A stretch of 64,000 nt of DNA. Source: Sporisorium sorghi (taxonomy: Eukaryota; Basidiomycota; Ustilaginomycetes; Ustilaginales; Ustilaginaceae). Shown one piece after another: positions 42,501 to 51,168 of this stretch. The stretch is taken from assembly GCA_023212695.1 (NCBI GenBank), contig JALCCG010000065.1:28158-92157 (forward strand). The letters run 5' to 3'. The notes beneath the pieces were generated by a model that was not told where the DNA came from, searched no databases, and saw nothing but the letters and a program-made list of their open reading frames with translations. The position numbers were made by a program, and so were the translations under genes. Within the stretch, counting starts at the first letter, position 1. Each line of letters opens with the position of its first letter.

Positions 42501-43281
42501 GGAGGCGTACGAGACGATCGAAAAGGATCTGCACCGCACGCTGCCGGATCACCGCCTGTTTATGGGCGAGACCGCAACGGGCCGCGCGGATCTGGAAGGC
42601 ATCCTCAAGTCGTACGTCCACTTCAACCCCATGCTGGGCTACACGCAAGGCATGGGCTTGCTGGCCGGGTTTGCGCTCATCCAGATGCCGGCCGAAGATG
42701 CGTTCTGGCTGCTGTGCGCGGTGCTACGCAACCCGCAGATGGAAGAGTACTACTCTGCGGGCATGAAGCAGCTTCACGTCGACAGCGTCGTGTTCGACAA
42801 TCTGCTCAAGACGATGGACCCGGAGCTGCACGCGCGGTTCGAAGATGCCGGGTTGCAGTCGATCATGTTCACGCCCAACTGGTTCCTGCCGCTGTTCACG
42901 CGCGTCTTGCCGTGGACGACGCTGCTGCGCGTGTGGGATGTCTTCTTCTACGAAGGTCCTACGTGGATGTTGCGTGTGGCGCTGGCGATTGTGCGCATCC
43001 TTCGCGAGCAGCTGATGAACCGCCAGACGTGTCCGACGGCGGGCGAGATGCTGCAGTTGCTACTGCACCCACCTCCGCACAACCTGACGGTGGACAACGT
43101 GCTGAACTGTGCGTTTTCGGTCAAGCTCAAGGACGGCGAGATGCGCAAGCTCAGCAGGACGGCGAGCAAGCTGGTGCGCGAGAAGAATTTCTTGAACCAG
43201 CCGGCGGATGCGAGGGGTAGAGCGTCGACGAGGAGGACGGCCAAACCTACGCGCAGTACAAGCGCGCCGGCGAGGAGGTGA
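39562..43281 (+). CDS. SH3- and TBC-domain Rab GTPase-activating protein
   Basis: The 1239-residue product starts with an SH3-like module (about residues 15-100): ALIDNPATEPEDLMFMAGE, IIVLRRLDDD, then WFLGYCEGVVGRFKG after an insertion of about 30 residues. A disordered Ser/Pro/Gln/Ala-rich region of some 800 residues follows. The C-terminal TBC domain spans about 935-1200. Both catalytic fingers are present: Arg992 in IEKDLHR and Gln1029 in GYTQGM; other TBC blocks are VPASLRREVWLFL and RVWDVFFYEG. TBC proteins accelerate GTP hydrolysis on Rab GTPases; an SH3 module suggests recruitment to a proline-rich partner. No introns. An in-frame extension upstream lacks an ATG, so MDAHTLNAW is the start. 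The particular Rab target cannot be told. Confidence 0.9.
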   Translation: MDAHTLNAWTRFALQKGGIGSCTALIDNPATEPEDLMFMAGEKIIVLRRLDDDSLDSDRRPTSSTSASRNKRKSDALPDSEAWFLGYCEGVVGRFKGAHVQFHARLKKPVLMRRSGAGSIRDSSMRPMSKSEAAKMHLSQVPAGIPFTAVNSDGEEDPSSITSPVDRRPHALPLPTTPSAAPSTSSGAAHRPAPSSASAAAAAAPAAAAAPAFKTGRFGLTTPPLSDEGHLRKQSIPRRPVEDSDEDSDDSTSLLPWARHSRESSAASNSSPAPQQTLLPTRNGSLMRPAAPARTSSAFEAQAPAAHTLPTIHHLPPSPISSSESPVHAEAKNTLPSITTTSSSRSNSRSGNTSISTTTVTGNSAVADLASRTSLTSSNSTTSTNDDSDDEQGGNRRRDYTFSIYDVYGRDSVAFPNFDFQKYGSKSSLAKLAASKSSESLNVPSQRSSSANDDRLQLPAPAQQRPQQQQQQQPQPQPQPQPQQQLQQTQQASAQMGSGGFPRRPGQLNVPAASDTSIPLALRSPSGRRPSAAPDPRSAAANGARGPLNMASSLRRQVEVSTPPVANAAGPASASPLDAAGAALAAHPAAGSMQSMRGPRAFDPRRRPSLANAAQAARAQPGQLPPIYTGSSGASTPSAASGSGTGSSPPGSADTPGSHDSGFMHRPGFAEARQRHRSMSVGTQNKLDNLALNDRSVPDAPATASAAVSPPPHLYGPDSVGATRPSFRTSASSARSRNGQATSPGLGPVRASSDRLSERERVHSGQGSGLLRKNPSNPTPGLYGGSGLHGLAPMARSASPMSQLSAPSPILDSDRRGSGASGASTNAYSTGPRSPPIRSPLGLMMPASAPATPGSTRGLPPPNGLHRLPSSPGSIPSPGGAGHHGFDAMGFIIEPGVAPSLPPPDDADLREKWAAVLSENDVVAAKKSRKVKKLVRTGVPASLRREVWLFLANASVRRRPGLFEQLCKTSQGNRGKRGKEEAYETIEKDLHRTLPDHRLFMGETATGRADLEGILKSYVHFNPMLGYTQGMGLLAGFALIQMPAEDAFWLLCAVLRNPQMEEYYSAGMKQLHVDSVVFDNLLKTMDPELHARFEDAGLQSIMFTPNWFLPLFTRVLPWTTLLRVWDVFFYEGPTWMLRVALAIVRILREQLMNRQTCPTAGEMLQLLLHPPPHNLTVDNVLNCAFSVKLKDGEMRKLSRTASKLVREKNFLNQPADARGRASTRRTAKPTRSTSAPARR

Positions 43282-43747
43282 GCCTGCGAAGCAGCGCCAA
43301 TGTATCTTTCTTTCTCTTTTCCCTTCGATACAAAAGCACGTCGAGCTTTCTTGTTGTGTGGGTTGCGATGGGACGAGGCTGCATACGAAGATTCGACCAA
43401 AAGGTGACAGAGCGTGAAGTCAACTCGCTCTTTACACGTGTCGGTGTCTTCGGATCGCTTCGTCTGCTTTTCTTGGTCTCTGTGCCGAAAATCTGCGTGT
43501 TGCTCTCACATGCAGATCTTGGCGCTGTTTTTTTTTTTTTTTTTTTTTTTCTTTTGAATTTCGGATTTTGAAAAAGATCAGATGCAACTGGGGAACAGTG
43601 CGCAGCAGCGGAGCGTGTGGGTCTTGATGAATTGAGCTCCGTCATCGCTTGCTCGGCGACTTTCACTTCGTTGTCTGTCACCTCCATCATCCAATCTGAT
43701 CAGCGCAAGAAGGCACATCAAACGCACACGACAAGTGGCTGAGCATC
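43282..43747. other. Intergenic region with T tract
   Basis: This 466-nt spacer is between two genes on the same strand. T at 43529-43550 lies about 200 nt before the GT90 gene start. No other feature was recognised. Confidence 0.7.
43529..43550. repeat. Poly(T) tract, 22 T
   Basis: A T run on the coding strand about 200 nt upstream of the GT90-type gene. Confidence 0.95.
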
Positions 43748-45304
43748 ATGGCTTCGACTTCACGCTACACAGCAGTCTCCAGCGAGGCGGAGGACGGTCA
43801 GTCGACCACATCCAACCCGCAAAGCACAGGGCTAGTCCACCACTTTGCGCGCGCCGGCGTCGTTGGATCCACCGCCTTTGTCGTCGCCTGTCTCGTACTG
43901 TCACTCCTCTTTCCGTACCAGACGCCACCAGGGACATCGGCATCCAAAGGCCTGACACCGGAACGCAGGCGAGATCGGACCATGAATGCCGCCACGTGCG
44001 AGGCCGAGTTCCCGCTGCTCTATCCGCAGATCCATGACAACGTAGCTGCATGGAAGGCGAAAGGCGGGATCAAGTACGGCGATCTCGACGAGGCGGCGCG
44101 GACGTGCGTCGGCAACTGGGGGATGGCGCGCGTCGTCATTCGAGACGGTCAGCTGTTTCTCAGGCAAGTAAGGGAAGGCGGAGAGTCGCGCATCTCTGCG
44201 CTGTTGCATCTGCTCCACACCGCCGTCGTCACCGATCCTTCTTCGTTCACTTCTTCATCCGACGACGATCCGACCAATACCGGCGTGGAGCTGGTTCTTT
44301 CCGAAGCAGACAAGGACGCCTCGCCCACCAGCGATGCCGTGTGGGTGCTCAGCAAGCGCGTCTCGGAGGACAAATCCAAGGGCACATGGCTGCTCCCCGA
44401 CTTCGGATTCGCTGGCTGGCCCGAGACGGGCATTGCGTCGTTTGACGAGTTCCTCCACCTCGCCCAGCTGCAGGACCACATCGTTGCCTGGCACCAAAAA
44501 GCCGACCGCGTGCTCTGGCGTGGGCTCGCCAACGGCTACCCACCTCGCGTCGACCTGCTCAGCCGTACGGACCCGCTCAAAGTGCCCGGCGCCGACACGT
44601 GGGCCGACGTCAAGCAGACCAGCTTCCACGACGTAGGCGCCGAATTCCACCCGATCATCCCCATGCACGAGCACTGCCGGCACAAGTTTCTCATTCAGAC
44701 CGAGGGCAACAGCTACTCGGGGCGCGGCAAGTTCCTCTGGTCGTGCCGCAGTGTCACGGTAGCGCATCCGATGGAGTGGACGCAGCACTTCCATCCGGCG
44801 CTCAATGCGGACCCGTACAGTCGGGAGCAGAACATGGTCGAGCTCAATGGTCCGCTGTTCGCCGGGCTCGAGCAGACGACGTTGCAGCTGCAGAGCACGG
44901 CGTATATCCCCGCGAAGCAGGATCTGGCGGTGAATGCGAGCGCCGAGGGTGTGTTGCGGCTGAACCCGCCGCAGAGGATCGCGGATAATGCGGTTGAGTC
45001 GCTGCGCCATCGGTATCTTACGCCGGCGGCGACGATGTGTTATTTGCGTGCGGCGATCAGGGCGTACGCGGGCGTGCTGAGGAAGGATACGTGGCCGAGG
45101 GAGGCGAATGCGGCGGCGTGGGATCAGGGCGGTGTGGGGATTCTGCCGCATGATGGACCAGGGGGTGGAGTCGCACCGGGTGGTGGAAAGGGCAAGGATC
45201 TGGCCAAGGTGGGGGTCAAAGGCGATATCGAGTATGGTGTTTGGCGGTTGAGCGGTAGCCCGGACTGGCCGCCTGTCGCTGACAAGGCAACATCGTCGAC
45301 ATAA
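43748..45304 (+). CDS. GT90 / CAP10-domain glycosyltransferase, type II membrane protein
   Basis: The 518-residue product has a short cytosolic tail, one signal anchor at about residues 37-56 (GVVGSTAFVVACLVLSLLF) and a lumenal CAP10 (LPS-modifying/KDELC) domain. Diagnostic stretches are VLWRGLANGYPPRV, the central HCRHKFLIQTEGNSYSGR followed by FLWSCRSVTV, and a terminal region with CYLRAAIRAYAGVL. The family includes cryptococcal CAP10/CAS-type xylosyltransferases and animal POGLUT O-glucosyltransferases. Donor and acceptor cannot be read from sequence. It probably works in the Golgi on cell-wall or secreted glycans. The last 70 residues are Gly-rich. The 3' end converges on the hydrolase gene, 119 nt away. 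Confidence 0.88.
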   Translation: MASTSRYTAVSSEAEDGQSTTSNPQSTGLVHHFARAGVVGSTAFVVACLVLSLLFPYQTPPGTSASKGLTPERRRDRTMNAATCEAEFPLLYPQIHDNVAAWKAKGGIKYGDLDEAARTCVGNWGMARVVIRDGQLFLRQVREGGESRISALLHLLHTAVVTDPSSFTSSSDDDPTNTGVELVLSEADKDASPTSDAVWVLSKRVSEDKSKGTWLLPDFGFAGWPETGIASFDEFLHLAQLQDHIVAWHQKADRVLWRGLANGYPPRVDLLSRTDPLKVPGADTWADVKQTSFHDVGAEFHPIIPMHEHCRHKFLIQTEGNSYSGRGKFLWSCRSVTVAHPMEWTQHFHPALNADPYSREQNMVELNGPLFAGLEQTTLQLQSTAYIPAKQDLAVNASAEGVLRLNPPQRIADNAVESLRHRYLTPAATMCYLRAAIRAYAGVLRKDTWPREANAAAWDQGGVGILPHDGPGGGVAPGGGKGKDLAKVGVKGDIEYGVWRLSGSPDWPPVADKATSST

Positions 45305-45423
45305 ACGCTCCCTTGCAACTATACAGAGCATACTTGTCGACCGCACAACATCGTCAAGAGTGAATACCAGGAACACTACCTTCTTCTCTATTCCGTCTAA
45401 CCGACATGGCGAGCGCGTATCTA

Positions 45424-46461
45424 TCACTGCTGAATCGAAGGGACATGCTTCCTGATGAACGCGAGCATCTTGGCAAAGCTCTCCACCTTGGCTTTGCCCC
45501 CGGGCGCCTCGAGCACCTTCGGATCCCTGACGTCCGGGATGCGCGTCTCGTAGCTGTGTCCTACGCCCTGGGCGAAGTAGGACTCGTGTCTGGGGTCGTG
45601 TTGGCTGAGGCGGTGAGCGAAGTCTTGGGCTTCCTTGGCGAGGGGGTCGTGTTCGCACGCGATGATGTACGTCGGCACGAAGGAGTCGAGTGGAGCCTTT
45701 GCTGGGCTTACGCGGGGGTCTTTTCCCATCTCTTGCTGAGTGTTGGGGTTCCAGCCGAGATATGCGCCGAAGAAGAAGTGCATCACTTGAGCGGAGAGCG
45801 GCGACATCGGGACCCCGTCCAGCACGCCCTGTTCGTTCGTCGCCTTGTGCTCGAGCGGAATGGACGAATCCGTGCACGGGTACAGCGCTACACACGCCTT
45901 GATGCATCCATACTCTTCTTCCGTCATGCCGAGCTGGAGCGCAACAGTGCGGGATGCGAGGCACAGCGCAAAGTTCCCGCCCGCCGAGTGCCCTTTAATC
46001 ACCAGCTCCCCGCCGAACCACGGCTGCGCCACAACCCACCTCACCGCAGCCACCGCATCGTACAAGCCCTCCGGAAACCCATACTCAGGCGCCTTGACGT
46101 AATCGCCATCCACCACGGTCACACGCGCCAACTCGTCGACCATCCAGCGGTTCACGTCAGCGTCGGCGCCGAACCGGTCCACGACGAAGCCGCTCCCGTG
46201 CCAGTTGAGCACCACCGGCCTCCGCGCGGAAGGTGGGAGAGAGGCAGGCTCGTACACGTCCAGCCTCACCTGGCGCGGTGCGTTCGGGGTGGCGGAGGGC
46301 GTGGTGAGGCTGCGGTCCGGCGTGGCAGTCTGCGCGTGCGTTATGCCCCCTGACCGGACAATCGCCAGTGCAGCAGCGATCTCGGCAGGCGAAGGGTCGG
46401 TGGGGTTCGGCAGCAGCTGGAACCCAGAGCTGTCGTTCGCGGCTTGCGATGCGACTGACAT
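45424..46461 (-). CDS. Alpha/beta hydrolase, hormone-sensitive-lipase-like esterase
   Basis: The 345-residue product has the alpha/beta hydrolase-3 layout. The oxyanion motif reads HGSGF (88-92) where HGGG/HGGGF is usual, and the nucleophile elbow is GHSAGGN with Ser159. The likely acid is Asp272 in CEHDPLAKEA and the base His302 in GVGHSYE. PEYGFPEGLYDAVAAVRWV between them is typical of the family. There is no signal peptide or C-terminal peroxisomal signal (ends IQQ), so it is probably cytosolic. The substrate is unknown; fungal relatives include short-chain carboxylesterases and detoxifying enzymes. It is divergent from Ku70 with about 0.6 kb between. Confidence 0.88.
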   Translation of the reverse strand: MSVASQAANDSSGFQLLPNPTDPSPAEIAAALAIVRSGGITHAQTATPDRSLTTPSATPNAPRQVRLDVYEPASLPPSARRPVVLNWHGSGFVVDRFGADADVNRWMVDELARVTVVDGDYVKAPEYGFPEGLYDAVAAVRWVVAQPWFGGELVIKGHSAGGNFALCLASRTVALQLGMTEEEYGCIKACVALYPCTDSSIPLEHKATNEQGVLDGVPMSPLSAQVMHFFFGAYLGWNPNTQQEMGKDPRVSPAKAPLDSFVPTYIIACEHDPLAKEAQDFAHRLSQHDPRHESYFAQGVGHSYETRIPDVRDPKVLEAPGGKAKVESFAKMLAFIRKHVPSIQQ

Positions 46462-47067
46462 TGTTGCGTTGACGGTGAAAGGATGCGTCTGTGATGATGG
46501 TGGTGGCGATGGAGGTCGGACGAGCGGGTGGGAGATAGATGTCTATATACAACTGTGTACCGGGCTGCCTGGTGCGCTGGAGAATACCCCGCTGAATTGG
46601 CCGGTTGCCTATGTCCGGGGCAAGATCGTCTGTCGGTACAAGCAGTCGGAAGAGTCGGCAGGAACAATGATCAGCAGCAGCAGCAGCAAGCAGCAGCAAC
46701 AGCAAGCAGCGAGTCCGGACAAAGTTTGCCGAGCAAACATGTCGATCCGGACCGCCCGCGCTGTCTCGATTTACCCGCGATTTCCTTGGCTGTTCGGCGT
46801 GGGGGAGCAATTTTGAACCGATGTGGATTAGCTTGACGTAACAATGACAAAAAATTTGCTACGCGCTTTTTTGCAGTCAAGCCTCCACTCGAACGCGAAA
46901 AAAGGCGCGCTTTTCGAACCCTGAATTGTGAGAATCGAAATGAAATGAACTGCAAACCAATGCAATGCAAGCAAAATGCGGAACAGCTCGACTCAGCCAA
47001 GCACAGCTCAGTTCTTCTTCTCTCACAACGATCAACACCACGGCAACGGCCAACTCCATCGCCAATC
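46462..47067. other. Divergent promoter region of the hydrolase and Ku70
   Basis: This 606-nt spacer contains a CAG/CAA-rich run near 46674-46705. An in-frame ATG at 46945 would add 41 residues to Ku70, but they are unlike the family. No further gene. Confidence 0.7.
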
Positions 47068-49224
47068 ATGCCCAAGGCCTACTTTGTCAACAAGCGCGAA
47101 GCGGTGCGCGCATTCAACTCGGACAATGACGACGACGACGACGACGACGATGACGAGCTCGAACAGCTCGACCTCGATGCCACCTTCCAAAAGGACATGG
47201 TGCTCTTCTGCATCGACGCCGGTCCCTCCATGCATCGCATCGAACCCACCACCAACACCTCGCCGCTCTACTCGGCCCTCAAAGCTGCAGCCTCGCTGAT
47301 GCAGAAGAAGCTCATCTCGTCGCCGCACGACCACGTCGGCGTGCTCATCTTCAACTGCGCAGAGACGCTCTTCCGCTCCGCCAAGCCAGGCGAATACTAC
47401 AAGGGCAGCTACGAGCTTCAGTCGGTGCGGCAGGTCAACGTGCCTGATACGTACAACTTGAAAGCGCTGCTGCACGAGGCTGAGCACGATCCTAAGCACT
47501 TGCAGACGGTGCTGCCGCCAGCGGAGAAGCAGATGCGCATCGATTGGGCGTTGGCTAATGCCGGCGTTGCTATGGTCGCAGCGGCCAATGCGGGCAGCAA
47601 GCGGGTGTTTTGGATCACGGATAATGACGACCCGCATCCGATGAGCATCGATCCCAAGGCGACCAAGGCGAGGCGAGCGTGTCTCGACAAGATGAACGAG
47701 TTCCGCAAGATAGGCGTACGCATCGAACCTTTTTTCATCAATCCGAACAACGCAACAGGGACGGCAGCATCACAGGCATCTTCGAGCGATCTCACGCGCG
47801 GTTTTGAGATCAACAAGTTTTACGCCGATGTGTTTGCACACTACGACGACGATCGCGACGATCAGGATGATGAGGAAAGCGTTTATCCGCGACGCCTGCC
47901 CAAAGGGTTCAGCAGGACAGCAGCCGAGCAGTTGCGCGGCCAGGAGGCCAAGCGCAGCCTGTGGGATTCTAGCGTACGCTTCCAAGAGCTCGAGGACGAC
48001 ATTGCCACTCGCGAGACGCCCAAGCGCGTCGTGTTCAACATTCGATTCGAGCTGGCTGCGCTTGACCCAGCGCCAGAGCCAGCTTCCACAGAAACGGACG
48101 CAGAAGAGAGGCTGCCACAGGCACGCGCGCGCGGACGCAAATGGCAGATCGGCGTCAAAGGCTACAGCCTCGTCTCGCGTACCACCAAGGGCAATCCGGT
48201 CAAGGTGATCGTTGATGACGAGTGTGGAGAGCTCAAGGAGGTGGTGACGCACCAACACTACATCGACGCCAACTCGGGCAAGCCGCTATCGAAAGAGCAG
48301 GTGATCCCGGCGTTCCAGTTTGGCAATTCGTCGAGTCTGCGCGGCCAGGTCACTTTCACACCGCAGGAGCTGCGGAGCATCAAGACGTTTGGCATGCTGC
48401 CGTGTCTCAAGCTGATCGGGTTTCGAAACAGAGACGACCTGCTCCGCTTCGAGTGGAACGTCAAGCACGCCTACTTCATCTATCCGTCTGACGCCGAGTG
48501 GAAGGGTAGCAGGAAGACGTTTACCGCGCTGCTCAAGTCGATGGTCACCAAAGGCAAAGTGGGGTTGGGTCTCTTCATGCCGCGGAAGAACGTGGTGCCT
48601 GTCTTCGTGGCGATCGTGCCGCAGGAGGAAGAGCTGAGCGCTGACGGGCAGCAACTGACGGCGCCGGGGATGCACCTCATCACGCTTCCCTACGCCGACG
48701 ACGTGCGCGACGTGCCCGCCAACCTGGTGCACACCGAGGACGCCAACGACGCGCAGGTCGACAAAGCGGTCGCGTTCATCGAGCGATATCAAAAGAAGCA
48801 GCCGTTCAACCCGGACCACTACCCGAACCCAGCGCTCAACCACCACTACTCGGTGCTCATGGCCACAGCATTTCAAGAACCGCTCCCCACACAGCCGACG
48901 GATCTGACGGTGCCGCAGTACGCGACGATCAAAAAGCGCACCGCGCATCTTATTCAGGACTGGCACGAAGCCATCGACGACGACGCGCGCCTCAGCATGG
49001 TCGCGGTCTCGGCGAAGCAGGCAAGGACGAGCACGAGCGTGCGCAAAACGAGCTTTGAGGACGACACGGAGATCATGGAGCTGTGGGGACAAGGCAAGCT
49101 GAGCGCGTACACGGTGGAGGAGTTGAAGTCGGTGTGCGAGTTTTACAGGCTGGATAAGAAGGGTAAGAAGGCGGATTTGCTGGTGCGGATCGATGCGCAT
49201 ATTAGGAAGCAGAGGAAGGGGTGA
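47068..49224 (+). CDS. KU70: ATP-dependent DNA helicase II subunit Ku70
   Basis: The 718-residue product forms with Ku80 the ring that binds DNA ends in non-homologous end joining and at telomeres. After an Asp-rich stretch (residues about 19-28) comes the Ku70 alpha/beta (vWA-like) domain, beginning KDMVLFCIDAGPSMH and including DHVGVLIFNCAETLF and KRVFWITDNDDPHP. The beta-barrel core follows (GVKGYSLVSRT, GFRNRDDLLRFEWNVKHAYF, and MPRKNVVPVFVAIVPQ). The C-terminal arm ends in a SAP DNA-binding motif at about 680-715 (LSAYTVEELKSVCEFYRL). All parts are in the family order and size (yeast 602, human 609); the excess is mostly linker. Intronless. MPKAYFV is chosen as the start. Confidence 0.95.
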   Translation: MPKAYFVNKREAVRAFNSDNDDDDDDDDDELEQLDLDATFQKDMVLFCIDAGPSMHRIEPTTNTSPLYSALKAAASLMQKKLISSPHDHVGVLIFNCAETLFRSAKPGEYYKGSYELQSVRQVNVPDTYNLKALLHEAEHDPKHLQTVLPPAEKQMRIDWALANAGVAMVAAANAGSKRVFWITDNDDPHPMSIDPKATKARRACLDKMNEFRKIGVRIEPFFINPNNATGTAASQASSSDLTRGFEINKFYADVFAHYDDDRDDQDDEESVYPRRLPKGFSRTAAEQLRGQEAKRSLWDSSVRFQELEDDIATRETPKRVVFNIRFELAALDPAPEPASTETDAEERLPQARARGRKWQIGVKGYSLVSRTTKGNPVKVIVDDECGELKEVVTHQHYIDANSGKPLSKEQVIPAFQFGNSSSLRGQVTFTPQELRSIKTFGMLPCLKLIGFRNRDDLLRFEWNVKHAYFIYPSDAEWKGSRKTFTALLKSMVTKGKVGLGLFMPRKNVVPVFVAIVPQEEELSADGQQLTAPGMHLITLPYADDVRDVPANLVHTEDANDAQVDKAVAFIERYQKKQPFNPDHYPNPALNHHYSVLMATAFQEPLPTQPTDLTVPQYATIKKRTAHLIQDWHEAIDDDARLSMVAVSAKQARTSTSVRKTSFEDDTEIMELWGQGKLSAYTVEELKSVCEFYRLDKKGKKADLLVRIDAHIRKQRKG

Positions 49225-49543
49225 GGGAGAGGGAGGTGGATGGTATACCCGCGGCCAAGTCACTGCAAAGCGTGAAAGTCATGGGTCGAGAGTGATGGAT
49301 GTCCGCGGGCGCCTGATGAGCAAAGCAAAGTGAACAATGTGCGAGTCTACGACCGAGGGGCGTCGACCTGTAGATGTACCTCGCTTTGATTCGAGTGACA
49401 GCTCGCTCAGCGTAAGCGAAGAACACGGCGATGAGCTTTGCGGAGAGAGAAGTGCGTGTGCGTCACGCGGGGTTGAGGAGAGCGGCATGCAGTGTGCGGG
49501 GCACCGGCTAGCCATCCGACGAAGGCACTTTGCCGATTCCGGT

Positions 49544-49578
<35 letters not shown>

Positions 49579-49737
49579 TTTGAGTTGCTGCCAAGCACAA
49601 GCCACCTTTTGGAGCTCGAGTCCTTTCACCTCTCCCACCATCACCACCACCATCATCGTCTCCAAAAGCAATCGCTTTCTCACTCGCACTCCTCACACAG
49701 TACCACTCGCACCCCTCAACCACCAATAATCCACACA
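49225..49737. other. Intergenic region with T tract
   Basis: This 513-nt spacer lies between Ku70 and the dienoyl-CoA reductase, both on the plus strand. T at 49547-49574 lies 164 nt before the next ATG; the last 120 nt are C/T-rich leader. Confidence 0.7.
49547..49574. repeat. Poly(T) tract, 28 T
   Basis: A T run on the coding strand 164 nt upstream of the dienoyl-CoA reductase start codon. Confidence 0.95.
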
Positions 49738-50643
49738 ATGCCCAGCGACGACCAAGACACATCGCGCCCCGCCGTCGTCCTGGCACCCGCGGACCCGGCC
49801 GCCATCTTCCGCCCGGACATCTTCAAAGGCAAGGTGCTATTCTGCACGGGCGGCGGCTCGGGGATCTGTTACGAGATCACCAAGTCCATCATGTCGTTCG
49901 GCGCGTCCGCTGCGATTGTGGGGCGCAAGGCGGACCGCCTCTCCCGTGCTGCTGACGATCTCTCCTCTGCTACCGGTTCGCAGTGCCTGGACTGTCCAGC
50001 GGACGTGCGCGACCCCCCGCAGCTGCAGGCGGCGGTGCGCAAAACCGTCGAAAAATTCGGACGGATCGACTTTGTCATTGCGGGCTCGGCGGCGAACTGG
50101 CTTGCGGGCATCGAGCAGAACAACGAGAAGGGTTTCAAGACCGTGATCGATATCGACCTGCTCGGGTCGTACAACACGGTGAAGGCGACGTTGGAGCAGG
50201 TCACGAGGAATAGGGGCAGCTACGTGTTTATCTCGGCGACGCTGCATTATTTCGGGCTGCCGTGGCAGGCGCCTGCGAGCGCGGCTAAGGCTGGAGTGGA
50301 CGCGCTGAGTAGGGTACTGGCCGTGGAAATGGGTCCGGTGGGGGTGAGGAGCAACGTCATCGCTCCGGGTCCCATTGGGGGCACGGAGGGCATGGACAGA
50401 CTCGCACCGAAGGGCGCAGGAGACGCGATCAGCGAACAGGTCCCCATGCAGAGGATGGGCGCCAAGAGCGATATCGCCGCCGCGGCGGTTTATCTGTTCA
50501 GTGACGCTGCCACGTACGTGACCGGCACGCAGATGGTCGTAGATGGCGGAGCGTGGCATGTCCAGGGGCCTATGCTGCCGTACCCGACGACCAGTTTGGA
50601 TCCCAAGAGCCTGAGTAGCATTGTTACTGGCTCGAGGCTGTAA
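49738..50643 (+). CDS. SPS19: Peroxisomal 2,4-dienoyl-CoA reductase (SDR family)
   Basis: The 301-residue product is a short-chain dehydrogenase/reductase. The NADP(H)-binding glycine motif TGGGSGIC lies at 37-44, and VGRKADRL follows as in NADP-dependent members. The DECR-type wording FKGKVLFCTGGGSGI, DFVIAGSAANWL, FKTVIDIDLLGSYNT and APASAAKAGVDALSR (catalytic Lys) continues in order, and IAPGPIGGTEGMDRL is characteristic. The product ends in Ser-Arg-Leu, a canonical PTS1, which places it in peroxisomes, where it removes double bonds during beta-oxidation of unsaturated fatty acids. The ATG at 49738 gives a short N-terminus without a presequence. No introns. The next gene, RPL39, is on the same strand. 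Confidence 0.93.
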   Translation: MPSDDQDTSRPAVVLAPADPAAIFRPDIFKGKVLFCTGGGSGICYEITKSIMSFGASAAIVGRKADRLSRAADDLSSATGSQCLDCPADVRDPPQLQAAVRKTVEKFGRIDFVIAGSAANWLAGIEQNNEKGFKTVIDIDLLGSYNTVKATLEQVTRNRGSYVFISATLHYFGLPWQAPASAAKAGVDALSRVLAVEMGPVGVRSNVIAPGPIGGTEGMDRLAPKGAGDAISEQVPMQRMGAKSDIAAAAVYLFSDAATYVTGTQMVVDGGAWHVQGPMLPYPTTSLDPKSLSSIVTGSRL

Positions 50644-51070
50644 GGCGTGGTCCTCAAGGCGTGTTGTTGTATTGCTTCGCTGGTTCTTGGCTGTAATGAC
50701 ACTGTCTCTTCAATTATCCACATTCAGCCATCGCTTCATTTCGAGCAAAGATGCAAAGGGTGTCGTGGGACAGCAACGTCGCCTCACTGCCGCTACCATA
50801 CGCAGGGTGATGCGGTGAACCGAGCGAATCTCAGCGTCAGTAGTGCCAGAGCATACGCTGCGAGAGAGAGAGAGAGAGAGAGCCGAGCACGACCGAACAT
50901 GTGATGGAATGCACGACCGGGAGCGGCGGCCGGCACCGGCGAGCGGGGTTGCCGAATTTGCGGAGGTGTGAGGTCGAAGATGTCTCACAAAAGCGGGATC
51001 CGTCGCGAATTTTTCGAGCGTAAGGGGATAATTTGAGCGATCTCACACCCAGGCTAAGGCATGGAGACAG

Positions 51071-51076
51071 CACGTG
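51071..51076. promoter_or_regulatory. CACGTG E-box upstream of RPL39
   Basis: CACGTGAC lies 354 nt before the RPL39 ATG. It matches the element in front of cyclin H. Use is inferred from fungal bHLH sites. Confidence 0.35.
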
Positions 51077-51125
51077 ACCAAAAGTGAGGTTCGGCCGAGC
51101 TCTCGAAAAAAAGCCAAATTCTAGC

Positions 51126-51168
51126 CTGTGTCCGTCAACTCGCTGCGCAGCTCAGAATTCGGACACAG
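51126..51168. repeat. Inverted repeat, 9-bp arms
   Basis: CTGTGTCCG (51126-51134) pairs with CGGACACAG (51160-51168), separated by 25 nt. It lies about 260 nt upstream of the RPL39 start and may be a dyad binding site or a chance hairpin. Confidence 0.7.

Noticed and set aside
44255..45964. 569-codon minus-strand frame over the GT90 and hydrolase genes
   Set aside because: It crosses two identified genes in wrong frames and has shadow-type composition.
46945..47067. Upstream ATG extending Ku70 by 41 residues
   Set aside because: The extension is unlike Ku70 N-termini; MPKAYFV just before the acidic stretch is the better start.
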